Shown here: positions 16,662 through 24,788 of the stretch, piece by piece | Layout of the letters: each line of letters starts with the position of its first letter | Position numbering within the stretch: position 1 is the stretch's first letter | DNA from: Parachitinimonas caeni | GTDB lineage: Bacteria; Pseudomonadota; Gammaproteobacteria; Burkholderiales; Chitinimonadaceae | DNA length: 64,000 bases | Reading direction: 5' to 3' | Assembly (NCBI RefSeq): GCF_030129945.1 | Contig: NZ_JARRAF010000011.1 | Span: 1 to 64,000 of the forward strand | The notes under the pieces: model-generated | What the model was told of the DNA's origin: nothing | Seen by the model: the letters and a program-made list of their open reading frames with translations, nothing else | Database searches by the model: none | Translations under genes and position numbers: made by a program

Positions 16662-17441
16662 ATGCGGGTTGATCAGCTAGGCGTTTGCGTTTCACTGTCC
16701 ATTTCCGCTGCCCTGTTAGGGCTAACGACACAGGCTGTGGCGGAAGAGCAGGTGTTTACCGGGGAAAAGGTACATTTAGGAATGGGCAGTGCCCAAGCCT
16801 TTGTGCGTAGTGAAAATGGACAGGCAACCGCTGTTGGCATCATGTTGAGCGCCGACTCGCTCAATGGCTTATCCAAACCCCAAAAAGGGCGCAGTGCTTA
16901 TGCTTCATATTTAATTAAATTGCCTGCCAGTGGACCTAAAACAGTATTCGATCATATCGAAATCAATTGGGAGCCCAAAGGCCACCCCCCACCCAAGGTT
17001 TACGATAAACCACATTTTGATTTTCACTTTTATCTGAGTGGTCAACAAGCGCGGAATCAAGTGCATTTCAAGAGCGATGCCGATTCTGCTGATCCAAGCC
17101 AACAACCGCCCGCCGAGCAATTGCCTCAGGGCTTTATCGTGCCACCTGGAACTGCGGTAAATCGGATGGGGGTTCATGCGATCAATCCGGCCAGTCCGGA
17201 ATTTCAAGGCAAGCCATTTACCAGCACCTTCATCTATGGCTATTACAATAAGCAACTTTCATTTTTTGAGCCGATGGTATCCCTCGATTTCTTGAAATCG
17301 AAGCCGCAGTTTTCAGAAAAGGTAGCGCGACCTGCAGCTTATGCCAAACCAGGCGCTTATCCCTCTGCATATTCAATTAAGTATGATGATCAAACTAAAA
17401 TGTACACCATTGCTTTGGAGGAATTGAAAGAAGGGGGTTGA
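16662..17441 (+). CDS. Secreted TTHB210-like (DUF5602) protein
   Basis: This 259-residue protein has a signal peptide (CVSLSISAALLGLTTQAVA). The mature part carries the pattern of TTHB210/DUF5602 proteins: EEQVFTGEKVHLGMGSAQAF, AVGIMLSADSLNGL, a conserved IEINWEPKGHPPP-type segment, and PHFDFHFY, whose histidines suggest a metal site. Function in this family is unknown. The start at 16662 follows CAGGAG and leaves a compact signal peptide; ATG 16635 is an alternative. GC content is lower than in the neighbouring caspase-like gene. It faces the YciI gene, with a strong shared hairpin between them. Confidence 0.72.
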   Translation: MRVDQLGVCVSLSISAALLGLTTQAVAEEQVFTGEKVHLGMGSAQAFVRSENGQATAVGIMLSADSLNGLSKPQKGRSAYASYLIKLPASGPKTVFDHIEINWEPKGHPPPKVYDKPHFDFHFYLSGQQARNQVHFKSDADSADPSQQPPAEQLPQGFIVPPGTAVNRMGVHAINPASPEFQGKPFTSTFIYGYYNKQLSFFEPMVSLDFLKSKPQFSEKVARPAAYAKPGAYPSAYSIKYDDQTKMYTIALEELKEGG

Positions 17442-17506
17442 TATATCCGATTGGTGGTGGAGGATTATCTGGCGTTACGATGAACTATCTATTAATCCCT
17501 ATCTTC

Positions 17507-17546
17507 CGGTCTTGTTGATGGGTTTATATATCCATCAACAAGACCG
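17507..17546. terminator. Bidirectional terminator hairpin
   Basis: A perfect 15-bp stem, CGGTCTTGTTGATGG paired with CCATCAACAAGACCG, with a 10-base AT-rich loop, lies between two convergent genes. ATTT follows on the + strand and GAAGAT on the - strand, so the T-runs are short, but position and stem strength support termination in both directions. Confidence 0.75.
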
Positions 17547-17562
17547 ATTTGCGATAAAACGT

Positions 17563-17853
17563 TCAGATTGGTATTAATCCTGCTAATTCTGGCGAAGCCA
17601 TACCAGGAATAAATTCGATACATTCATAATCGGCGACCCCTGCCTGATAAAAGGGGTCGCACTGAATGATTTGATCAAGTACTGCCCGACTGGCTGCGTT
17701 GGCAATAATAATGCCACCCGTCCGAGGCTCTTTACGACCGGAAAGCACAAAATGGCCTGCCGCATAATGCTCTTCGAGAAATTTTCGATGCGCCGGCACC
17801 AAGCGGTCAACTTCTGAAAGGGCCGCTTTGTAATTAATTAAAACGATAAACAT
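17563..17853 (-). CDS. YciI-family protein
   Basis: This 96-residue protein has the YciI ferredoxin-like fold pattern: MFIVLINYKAALSEVDRLVP, the histidine-containing segment R-K-F-L-E-E-H-Y-A-A-G-H-F-V-L-S-G, and DPFYQAGVADYECIEF. The D-P-F motif and the conserved histidine are the proposed active-site residues in this family, whose reactions remain mostly unknown. The start at 17853 is chosen because the protein begins directly with the first strand and has GAGG about 10 bases upstream; a longer in-frame start at 17895 is unlikely. Confidence 0.85.
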   Translation of the reverse strand: MFIVLINYKAALSEVDRLVPAHRKFLEEHYAAGHFVLSGRKEPRTGGIIIANAASRAVLDQIIQCDPFYQAGVADYECIEFIPGMASPELAGLIPI

Positions 17854-18102
17854 GCAAGGGTGCCTCATTTGCCTTCGTTGATTTGAATTAATCAATGCGT
17901 CGCTGATGACTTTATAAGCGACTGATTGAAATGTGTTATTTGGATTTTTCGAGTGGCGTTGATAGCAACCAATGACCCAAAGGCATCCAGAGAAATGAGG
18001 CCTGGTTTGATGAGGCCACTTTATAAATAAGGCCTGAGTCTGGTGTGCTATCGCATCCAGTATTTCAAGAATACACCTTATTATTGGTATGAGGTGTCAG
18101 AG
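17854..18102. other. Intergenic region without a recognisable gene
   Basis: This AT-rich spacer between the YciI start and the terminator of the next leftward gene has no open frame resembling a known family. It contains short repeats around AGGCCT (about 17997-18040) and a small inverted repeat ACACCT/AGGTGT (about 18073-18097). It should hold the YciI promoter, but no convincing -35/-10 pair was identified. Confidence 0.4.
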
Positions 18103-18146
18103 CCCAAACAAAATCGCCACCTTTAAAGGTGGCGATTTTGTTTGGG
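18103..18146. terminator. Perfect 22-bp palindromic terminator
   Basis: The palindrome has arms of 22 bases meeting at TTTAAA, with a GC-rich inner part (CGCCACC/GGTGGCG) and an outer A/T-rich part (CAAAAT/ATTTTG). Read leftward, the stem is followed by an A/T-containing stretch. It ends 14 bases beyond the stop of the leftward PilZ-like gene, so it is probably an intrinsic terminator for it. Confidence 0.85.
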
Positions 18147-18160
18147 GGTGAGTTGGTCAG

Positions 18161-19780
18161 TTACAGCTTCTCCAACACCTTGAAGTTCGCCAGCACGTTA
18201 TCCGGCAAAGCTTCGAGGGGGGGCATCAGGTGGATGCGGTAGCGCTTGCTTTGCGCGGAGAGGATCAGCTCGCGTTCGGCCTCGTACTGCGCGGCTGGAA
18301 TCACCATGAAACGCCCCAGCTGCGGATTGGGGCTTTCCGGCGCGTACACCGCGAAGAACGGATGGCTGCCGTCGGTGGGCGTCAGCTCTACCAATACCGG
18401 CGTTTGCGAGATCAGCTCGACCCCGACATTGACCTTGCCTTCGCGGTTCTTGGTGAGACGGCGCACGATACCGACCGCGAATTTGGTGTCCTTTTCTGCT
18501 TTGGCACCAATCAGCTCGCCGATTTCCAGTGCGTCGTCAAACGCGGCCCGGTAGTTGGCGCCGATGCCGGTAACGCTTTCATTTTCGACAATCCACTCTT
18601 CATGGTCGGGGGCGAACAGCTCGTTTTTATCCTTGTCGCCAGTGATGGTGGCCGGGCCAACGAACTGCACTTTCATCTGATTGCTGGTCGGTGCCTCGTT
18701 TTCGGGCTCGCGCATCTTCAGATTGGGCGAGTGCATGAGCTTGATGATGTCATCCAGGCTGTAGACAACGCGTACGCGCTTATTGGTGCTGGTGCGCTCA
18801 TGCCGGCGGGCGAGGTTGACGCCATCGCGTGACCAGGCCAGCGCCACTTCGCTCAGCAACTGGCCAATGGCAGGCGCACGACCAGAGTCGAGATCACCCA
18901 GCTCGGGAGGGAACTTGCCTTGTTTGACCTTTTCCACGAGCTTCTGAACGTGCGCCACCAGATCGTCGGTTTGAAAGTAGCGGTAACGGTCTCCCACCAT
19001 ATTGCGGCGCAGCTTGGTGGGTGGGCGGGCATCGTCGAGGTTGACGGCAAATAGTTGGCGATGTGGCTTGATGTGATTTTCAAACTGCACCAGCGAGATC
19101 CAGTTGGGTAGCCAATGGTCGAGCAGCTCGATCTGCTCGGCCCGGCGCTTTTCGGGAATGGCCAGATGCAGCATCAGCAGGCGCAGATATTCCGCTTCGA
19201 TGGTGGTGGGCTTCTGCCCTTCAAACATGGTGAGTGGCTTCTGGTGATAGCCCTCGGTGGTGGCATACAGGTAGAGCTTGTGTGTGTTGCGCCAGATGCG
19301 GGAGTCCACCTCGACATAGCGGCAATAGGCCCATTTGGCCTGCATGGCGAAGTAGTGCAGGGCACGCAGGTTGACGAGTTCGAGCTGCGGTTCCAGTGCC
19401 CGGCTCGGGCTGTCGGAATACTGTTTGATACAGACTTTGTAGCCATTGGCCATTTCATGCCAGAACGACATCAGCGTCGGCAGGACATGGCGCGGCTGCA
19501 CTTCAGGGATGAATTCGTCCCCCTGATAGACAGCGATCAGGTAGCGTTCGAGCGGTTGGGCCTTTTCATCCAGATAGAGCACCGTCCGGAAACGCTCTTT
19601 GGCCTTGATCTTGGGATTGTGGTTGAGTCCGTTGAGTGCCTTGACGATTTCGACCAGCGCCTGCTGCATGTCGCTACGCGGCAACTGTTCCATCCAGGTG
19701 GTGGCAGACTTGATGTCATGCACCCCTTGCTTGCTATCCCTCCCGAAGAGGGCATCGACCATCCCTTTGAAATCAAACAT
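18161..19780 (-). CDS. Cytoplasmic protein with a C-terminal PilZ-like domain
   Basis: This 539-residue soluble protein has no signal peptide or membrane segment. Residues 1-340 are helix-rich and not assigned to a family. The C-terminal part contains WIVENESVTGIG (N-x-S-x-x-G, near residue 398), then FAVGIVRRLTKNREGKVNVGVEL, which is the strand-turn-strand pattern of PilZ domains (D/N-x-S-x-x-G followed by V-G-I-V-R). PilZ domains usually bind cyclic di-GMP; the upstream arginine pair (R-x-x-x-R) is not obvious here, so binding is uncertain. Long helical N-terminal regions joined to PilZ-like domains occur in other betaproteobacteria without a defined function. A family A repeat ends 35 bases upstream of the start. 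Confidence 0.6.
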   Translation of the reverse strand: MFDFKGMVDALFGRDSKQGVHDIKSATTWMEQLPRSDMQQALVEIVKALNGLNHNPKIKAKERFRTVLYLDEKAQPLERYLIAVYQGDEFIPEVQPRHVLPTLMSFWHEMANGYKVCIKQYSDSPSRALEPQLELVNLRALHYFAMQAKWAYCRYVEVDSRIWRNTHKLYLYATTEGYHQKPLTMFEGQKPTTIEAEYLRLLMLHLAIPEKRRAEQIELLDHWLPNWISLVQFENHIKPHRQLFAVNLDDARPPTKLRRNMVGDRYRYFQTDDLVAHVQKLVEKVKQGKFPPELGDLDSGRAPAIGQLLSEVALAWSRDGVNLARRHERTSTNKRVRVVYSLDDIIKLMHSPNLKMREPENEAPTSNQMKVQFVGPATITGDKDKNELFAPDHEEWIVENESVTGIGANYRAAFDDALEIGELIGAKAEKDTKFAVGIVRRLTKNREGKVNVGVELISQTPVLVELTPTDGSHPFFAVYAPESPNPQLGRFMVIPAAQYEAERELILSAQSKRYRIHLMPPLEALPDNVLANFKVLEKL

Positions 19781-19814
19781 GGTTGTTTTGTCCTGTCGGT
19801 GTTCGCTTGTTATT

Positions 19815-20084
19815 TAGGTTCTGTTGACGTTGGGTTTACCGTCGCGCCGGATCGAGCTTTGGGGCAGGGCTAGGCAGGGTAAGCGCGGTTTAGCGAGCTA
19901 AATAAGCGAACCCTAACGACGCCCTGCCCCAAAAATCGACCCGGCCCGCAGGGTTTCGCCGGAAAACGGCCTGGCCCTGTGTTGCAGCGCGCTTGCATAG
20001 AATGACTATGCGGCACGCTCTGCGCCTTGTTCCAGGCCGTTTTCCGACGAAACGCGACTGCAAACCTAACGTCAACAGAACCTA
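19815..20084 (+). repeat. Family A MITE-like repeat, copy 3 (complete, 270 bp)
   Basis: This complete copy has matching ends TAGGTTCTGTTGACGTT and AACGTCAACAGAACCTA; imperfect pairing continues for about 38 bases. Internal hairpins are TTTGGGGCAGGG with CCCTGCCCCAAA, with a nested TTTAG/CTAAA, and GCATAG with CTATGC. It is flanked by TA at each end, compatible with a TA target duplication, though the TA could equally belong to the repeat. It lies upstream of the PilZ-like gene and may contain or displace its promoter. Confidence 0.88.
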
Positions 20085-20363
20085 GATGCTATGTCCGGCT
20101 GGCTGGCCGCCCGCCGGAATGTCCCTCGTTTTGCTGCTGGCCTGTACAGAGTCCGGGCCGTGACCGATCAGCTGGTCAGGTTGTTTGCCTGAATCGAAGC
20201 GATGTGTGGCTTCAGCCATGTGGGTGACATCGCAACTTGACCGGTTCCCTTCGCGACCAACCCGCACGAACGGTGGGCGGCCAGTACCGATACGGTTGCG
20301 TTGCAATCTCGCCATACTTTGGTTGAACAAGATGACTGTGCTTCAAAGCCGCCATCTGCTTAG
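20085..20363. other. Intergenic region with one unassigned minus-strand frame
   Basis: No recognisable gene is present. A minus-strand frame of 82 codons runs from 20330 to a TAG at 20082-20084 that is formed by the end of the family A repeat. Its start (MFNQSMARLQRNRIG) is basic, it resembles no family I know, and no ribosome-binding site is clear. It could be the 3'-truncated remains of a gene interrupted by the repeat, or chance. Confidence 0.3.
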
Positions 20364-21530
20364 TTATGGCCGGGCATCTATCAATTTGGCAACCCTGAGC
20401 AGTGCCTCCTCTATGCGATCAGCATCGGTAGTATAGGCAAACCTTACATAATCACCGGGCTGATGCAGACAAAAGTCCAGCCCCGGTGTGATGGCAACGT
20501 GGGCATGTTCCAGCAGACGTTCGGCCAGGGCTTCGCCATCGCCCAAAGCGGCGCAGTTGGCCCAGACATAGAAAGCACCTTCCGGCATCAGGGGGATCGA
20601 GAATCCGAGCCGGCGCAAGCCGGCGACCAGCAAGTCGCGCCGGCTGGCCAGAATCTGCCGGCGGGCTTCGATAATGGCGTGGGTATCCGCTGAAAACGCT
20701 GCCAGTGCCGCGTACTGGGCGACTGTCGGGGGTGAGAGGAACAGGTTCTGGGCAAGCTTTTCGATGGCGGGAATATAGTCAGTGGGCACTACCAGCCAGC
20801 CCAGGCGCCAGCCTGTCATCTGGAAGTATTTGGAGAAGCTGTTGACCACGAATAGCTCGTCGCTGACCGCGAGAGCGGTTTCATTCGGCGCGTCATAAAC
20901 CAGCCCCTGGTAGATTTCATCCACGATCAGCCGACCTCCCCGCAGCCGGATCGCTGTGTTCAGCCGGGCTATAGCCGGATTGGGCAGCAAGGTACCGGTC
21001 GGGTTGGAGGGAGAGGCGACCAGCGCGGCTTGGCTCCGTGGCGTCCAATGGCGTGTCAGCAAGGTTTCATCGAGCTGGTAAGCCGTCTGTGGACCGACCG
21101 GAATGTTCACGGCCCGCCCCTCCAGCAGCGCAACAAAATGCCGGTTGCAGGGGTAGCCCGGATCGGTCAGCAACACCTCATCATCCCGACCGATCAAGGC
21201 GGCCAGCGCCAGCAGCAAAGCCCCGGAGGCACCGGGGGTGACGATGATGCGGGCAGGGTCTACTTTTACGCCAAAGCGCTGCCAATAATGGCCGGCGATG
21301 GCCTCACGCAGTGCCGGGATGCCGGCGGCCGGTGTGTAGTAGGTACGACCATCCTGCAAGGCGCGGATGCCGGCATCGACGATGGGCTGCGGGGTCGCGA
21401 AGTCCGGTTCGCCCACTTCCAGATGGATGACATCGTGGCCGGCGGCGCTGAGCTGATGGGCGCGTTCGAGTATCCGCATGACATGAAAGGGCTCTATGGC
21501 GTCAATGCGGGCGGCAAGCGGGTGGGGCAT
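20364..21530 (-). CDS. PLP-dependent class I/II aminotransferase
   Basis: This 388-residue fold-type I aminotransferase shows HLEVGEPDFATPQPI and YYTPAAGIPALREAIAGHY near the N-terminus, SPSNPTGTLL for cofactor contact, IVDEIYQGLVYD with the PLP-binding aspartate and tyrosine, the Schiff-base lysine in NSFSKYFQMTGWRLGW (near residue 233), and a terminal arginine in YVRFAYTT. It is complete. Substrate is likely an amino acid with pyruvate, glutamate or oxaloacetate as partner; the subgroup resembles alanine or aspartate aminotransferases of the AspB type, but specificity cannot be read. It is divergent from the ABC-F gene. Confidence 0.9.
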   Translation of the reverse strand: MPHPLAARIDAIEPFHVMRILERAHQLSAAGHDVIHLEVGEPDFATPQPIVDAGIRALQDGRTYYTPAAGIPALREAIAGHYWQRFGVKVDPARIIVTPGASGALLLALAALIGRDDEVLLTDPGYPCNRHFVALLEGRAVNIPVGPQTAYQLDETLLTRHWTPRSQAALVASPSNPTGTLLPNPAIARLNTAIRLRGGRLIVDEIYQGLVYDAPNETALAVSDELFVVNSFSKYFQMTGWRLGWLVVPTDYIPAIEKLAQNLFLSPPTVAQYAALAAFSADTHAIIEARRQILASRRDLLVAGLRRLGFSIPLMPEGAFYVWANCAALGDGEALAERLLEHAHVAITPGLDFCLHQPGDYVRFAYTTDADRIEEALLRVAKLIDARP

Positions 21531-21716
21531 GGGCTTTCCTCGGCTGGGGGGAGGGGTTGGCTATGGTAAAATGACGGTTTTCCATCCATTCATATTGCAT
21601 AGCAGGCTGTCGCAACAGGCTGACGGGTGCGCGAATCCGTCGCAATGGCGGCGATCCCCAACCCGGCTTTGCTGCTTCTTCACCGCTATTTCTTATTTCT
21701 ATCTAGGGTCGGTCCA

Positions 21717-23327
21717 GTGATTACCACTTCCAACATTACCATGCAGTTCGGCTCCAAGCCGTTGTTTGACAAGGTTTCGATCAAGTTTGGCGACGGCAAT
21801 CGCTACGGTTTGATCGGCGCCAACGGCTGCGGCAAATCGACATTCATGAAGATTCTGGGCGGCGACCTGGAACAAACCGCCGGCAATGTCTCGCTGGAGC
21901 CCGGCGTGCGTCTGGGTAAGCTCAAGCAGGATCAGTTTGCTTACGAAGAGTGCCGAGTGCTGGATGTCGTATTGATGGGCCACACCGAAATGTGGGAAGT
22001 CGCCCGCGAAAAAGACGCGATCTACGCGAATCCGGACGCAACCGAAGAAGATTACATGCGCGCCGCCGACCTCGAAGCCAAGTTCGGCGAGCTGGGTGGC
22101 TACGATGCCGAGGCCCGTGCCGGGGCGCTGTTGCTGGGGGCGGGCATCCCGACCGAGCAGCATAATGGCCCGATGAGCGAAATCGCCCCCGGCTGGAAGC
22201 TGCGGGTTTTGCTGGCACAGGCGCTGTTCAGTGACCCGGACGTGCTGCTGCTGGACGAGCCGACCAACAACCTTGATATCAACACCATCCGCTGGCTGGA
22301 ACACACGCTGAATGATCGTGAATCAACCATGATCATCATTTCGCACGACCGACACTTCCTGAACCAGGTCTGCACCCATATGGCCGATCTGGACTACAAC
22401 ACCATCCAGATTTATCCCGGCAATTACGACGACTACATGCTGGCGAGCATGCAGGCGCGTGAACGTCAACTCAGCGCCAACGCCAAGGCCAAAGAAAAAG
22501 TATCGGAACTGCAGCAGTTTGCCGCCCGCTTCGCTGCCAACAAATCCAAGGCTCGTCAGGCTACCTCACGATTGCGTCTGGCGGACAAGATCAAGTCAGA
22601 GATGGTCGAAGTCAAACCTTCCTCCCGCCAGAACCCGTATGTCCGCTTCGATCTGGAAGACAAGCAAAAGCTGCATCGTCAGGCATTCGAGGCAACCGAG
22701 GTGTCGTTTGCTTATGAAGAGGGCCCCACCATCCTCAAGGATCTCAACCTGATCTTCGAAGCCGGCCAGAAGCTTGCGGTGATCGGTGGCAACGGGGTGG
22801 GTAAATCCACACTGATGAAGCTGCTGGTAGGGCAGCTCAAGCCCCAGACTGGTTTTATCAAATGGGCGGATAAGGCAGAAGTCGGCTACTTCGCGCAGGA
22901 TCATGAAGAAGACTTCTCGGAAGACATCACCCTGTTTGACTGGATGAAGCAGTGGAGCCAGCCAGGTGACGATGATCAAACCATCCGTGGCATTCTGGGC
23001 CGTCTGCTGTTTAGCGGCGATGACGTGAAAAAGTCGGTGAAAGTGCTGTCCGGCGGCGAGAAGGGGCGCATGCTCTACGGCAAGCTGATTCTGGAGCGAC
23101 CCAATGTGTTGGTTATGGATGAACCCACCAACCACATGGACATGGAGTCGATCGAATCGCTGAATATGGCACTCGAACTCTACAAGGGCACGCTGATTTT
23201 CGTGTCGCATGACCGACAATTCGTCAGTTCGCTTGCCACACAGGTCCTCGAACTGAAGGGTGACGGCAGCTTCGTTCATTACATGGGCAATTATGAAGAT
23301 TATCTTTCAAGTCAAGGACTTGAGTGA
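21717..23327 (+). CDS. ybiT: ABC-F family ATPase, YbiT type
   Basis: This soluble protein of 536 residues has two ABC ATPase domains and no membrane part, as in ABC-F ribosome-associated translation factors. Walker A motifs are GANGCGKST (near 34) and GGNGVGKST (near 356); each domain has a signature region and Walker B ([24 protein letters not shown]) and an H-loop ([15 protein letters not shown]). The linker is charged and helical ([20 protein letters not shown]). Length and the EQTAGNVSL / [10 protein letters not shown] sequences fit the YbiT branch. The GTG at 21717 (M-I-T-T-S-N-I) is chosen because the protein then starts at the first strand of the domain. Its predicted action is on stalled or idle ribosomes. 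Confidence 0.92.
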   Translation: MITTSNITMQFGSKPLFDKVSIKFGDGNRYGLIGANGCGKSTFMKILGGDLEQTAGNVSLEPGVRLGKLKQDQFAYEECRVLDVVLMGHTEMWEVAREKDAIYANPDATEEDYMRAADLEAKFGELGGYDAEARAGALLLGAGIPTEQHNGPMSEIAPGWKLRVLLAQALFSDPDVLLLDEPTNNLDINTIRWLEHTLNDRESTMIIISHDRHFLNQVCTHMADLDYNTIQIYPGNYDDYMLASMQARERQLSANAKAKEKVSELQQFAARFAANKSKARQATSRLRLADKIKSEMVEVKPSSRQNPYVRFDLEDKQKLHRQAFEATEVSFAYEEGPTILKDLNLIFEAGQKLAVIGGNGVGKSTLMKLLVGQLKPQTGFIKWADKAEVGYFAQDHEEDFSEDITLFDWMKQWSQPGDDDQTIRGILGRLLFSGDDVKKSVKVLSGGEKGRMLYGKLILERPNVLVMDEPTNHMDMESIESLNMALELYKGTLIFVSHDRQFVSSLATQVLELKGDGSFVHYMGNYEDYLSSQGLE

Positions 23328-23401
23328 TTTTTCTTGCTATTTTGCAGCGCACAAACTAGCTCTAGAGTAAGTGCCTCTTCAAAAAGTTCCTGGTTGGAGT
23401 A

Positions 23402-23429
23402 TTTACTCTGTAAACGTTGTGTTTATAAT
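23402..23429 (+). promoter_or_regulatory. Promoter upstream of the candidate small RNA
   Basis: TTTACT (23402-23407) and a perfect TATAAT (23424-23429) are separated by 16 bases. No protein-coding frame with a ribosome-binding site starts shortly downstream, but a structured region and a strong hairpin do. Confidence 0.6.
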
Positions 23430-23434
23430 GCGCG

Positions 23435-23640
23435 CCATCATGTAGCGAACGACAGGCGACAACAACTGTCGGCTACAGGCCAAATCGGTGGGCAGCTAAA
23501 GCCGGCCCCCGTCTGTGATGGCGCTCCTTGTTGAGCGCATCAACCAAGAGTGAATGCCGCAACGGCAACTCGACCGGATATTACAAAGAAGATGGATGGA
23601 GAAGGCCAGCACAACCGCCCGCGAGGGCGGTTGTGCTTTG
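23435..23640 (+). ncRNA. Candidate structured small RNA
   Basis: The roughly 205-base interval between a consensus-like promoter and a strong hairpin has no convincing protein frame. Predicted hairpins in order are CGACAG/CTGTCG (about 23450-23471), GCGCTC/GAGCGC extended by GAT/ATC (about 23516-23541), and a 13-bp terminal stem closed by a GCGA tetraloop. It does not match tmRNA, 6S, SRP or RNase P RNA by eye, nor a riboswitch I know. Short frames exist (an 11-codon one starting at 23519, then one from a GTG at 23550 overlapping the terminator), so a small-protein mRNA or leader remains possible. Confidence 0.45.
23608..23637 (+). terminator. Terminator hairpin of the candidate small RNA
   Basis: A perfect 13-bp stem AGCACAACCGCCC / GGGCGGTTGTGCT with GCGA loop is followed by only TTTG. 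It is strong in stem but weak in T-run. Confidence 0.7.
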
Positions 23641-23708
23641 CTACGGCTCAGCCTGCTCTGGCAGGCCCGCAAGCCACTGTTTGCTGCCCGTTTGCGATAT
23701 ATGGGCTC

Positions 23709-23857
23709 TTAGAACCTGTTTGCAAAGTGGCTGTGCGGCCGTAGTCCGAAGATGGGCAGCGCTCGGGACCGTCATGTATCACCCATACACTTCCGGTTCC
23801 TGCGTGCTACGCACATTCGGTTGACGACCGCCTGCTCTGTTTGCAGACAGCTTCTCA
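23709..23857 (+). repeat. Family B MITE-like repeat, copy 2
   Basis: This 149-bp element has ends TTAGAACCTGTTTGCAAAG and CTGTTTGCAGACAGCTTCTCA. It aligns with the reverse complement of 1705-1852 throughout. The central hairpin is TGTAT/ATACA where the other copy has TGTAC/GTACA, a paired change. It stops 16 bases before the next gene, directly in front of its ribosome-binding site, so it is likely part of the 5' untranslated region of that gene. Confidence 0.8.
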
Positions 23858-23873
23858 CTCCTAGGAGATCGTT

Positions 23874-24614
23874 ATGCGTTTGAAAGACAAGGTATCAATC
23901 ATCACCGGCGCGGCCAGCGGTATTGGCCACGCAACCGCTCTACGCTTTGCTGCCGAAGGTGCAAAGGTTGTGGTGTGTGATCTCAACCGTGAAGGCATTG
24001 ATGCCGTGGTGAGTGAGATCAAGCAAGCGGGTGGTGAAGCTGTCGGGTTTGAAGTCAACGTCACCAACAAACAGCAGCTTGCTGACATGGTGGCTGGCGT
24101 GAAAGACAAGTATGGCCGCATCGACGTATTGGTAAACAACGCCGGTATCGTTGCGGATGCACAACTCTACAAGATGACCGAAGAGCAGTTCGATCGCGTC
24201 ATCGACATCAACCTCAAAGGTGTCTACAACTGCACCAAGGCGGTGGTAGATCACATGTTGGAACAGGGTTCCGGCGTGATTCTGAATGCCTCCAGCGTCG
24301 TTGGTCTCTACGGCAACTTCGGCCAGACCAACTACGCGGCAGCCAAGTTTGGCGTTATCGGCTTTACCAAGACTTGGGCCAAAGAACTTGGCCGCAAGGG
24401 GATTCGCTCCAATGCGGTTTGCCCTGGTTTCGTGGCGACCCCCATCCTCAAGTCGATGCCTGAGAAAGTCATCGCTGCGATGGAAGACAAGGTGCCGATG
24501 AAGCGCCTGGCCAAGCCTGAAGAAATTGCCAGCGTTTATGTCTTCCTGGCATCTGATGACGCCAGCTATATCAATGGCGCGGTGATCTCGGTCGATGGCG
24601 GTATGGTCATCTGA
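23874..24614 (+). CDS. SDR-family 3-oxoacyl-ACP reductase-like protein (FabG type)
   Basis: This 246-residue classical SDR has [15 protein letters not shown] (cofactor loop), the VLVNNAG motif, a catalytic serine in LNASSVVG, the active-site pair in NYAAAKFG (Y-x-x-x-K) and PGFVATPI, ending DGGMVI. The length and motifs match FabG and acetoacetyl-CoA reductases, which reduce 3-oxoacyl groups with NADPH. No other fatty-acid or PHB genes are beside it, so it is probably an accessory paralogue rather than the main FabG. The TAGGAGATC ribosome-binding site lies right at the edge of a family B repeat. A strong terminator follows. Confidence 0.88.
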   Translation: MRLKDKVSIITGAASGIGHATALRFAAEGAKVVVCDLNREGIDAVVSEIKQAGGEAVGFEVNVTNKQQLADMVAGVKDKYGRIDVLVNNAGIVADAQLYKMTEEQFDRVIDINLKGVYNCTKAVVDHMLEQGSGVILNASSVVGLYGNFGQTNYAAAKFGVIGFTKTWAKELGRKGIRSNAVCPGFVATPILKSMPEKVIAAMEDKVPMKRLAKPEEIASVYVFLASDDASYINGAVISVDGGMVI

Positions 24615-24641
24615 TTTGCGCTGACCCAGCGTGCTGAGTGC

Positions 24642-24672
24642 AACAAAACCCCGCCCTCTGCGGGGTTTTGTT
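24642..24672 (+). terminator. Intrinsic terminator after the FabG-type SDR
   Basis: A 13-bp stem AACAAAACCCCGC / GCGGGGTTTTGTT with a 5-base loop has a T-rich 3' arm and trailing TTTG. This is a classical GC-rich stem with flanking A and T runs, 27 bases after the stop. Confidence 0.9.
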
Positions 24673-24788
24673 TGCGTGGTAGCTTGGCATTCTTTACTAT
24701 CCAGCCCTTCCTTCTTGTTGCTGCTGCAAGCGAAGGAGTCGAAGCCGGCAATGCCGGCGGTTCGTACTCGTCTTGCGGAGTCTGCAAC

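Noticed and set aside
19815-20084. Considered a tRNA or structured housekeeping RNA because of its hairpins
   Set aside because: The segment recurs at the window start and, shortened, elsewhere with inverted termini, so it is a dispersed repeat; no cloverleaf or CCA end is present.
23519-23744. Small protein frames within the candidate small RNA (11 codons from 23519; 64 codons from the GTG at 23550)
   Set aside because: Starts lack convincing ribosome-binding sites, and the longer frame runs through the terminator hairpin into the family B repeat. Kept only as an alternative in the RNA entry.
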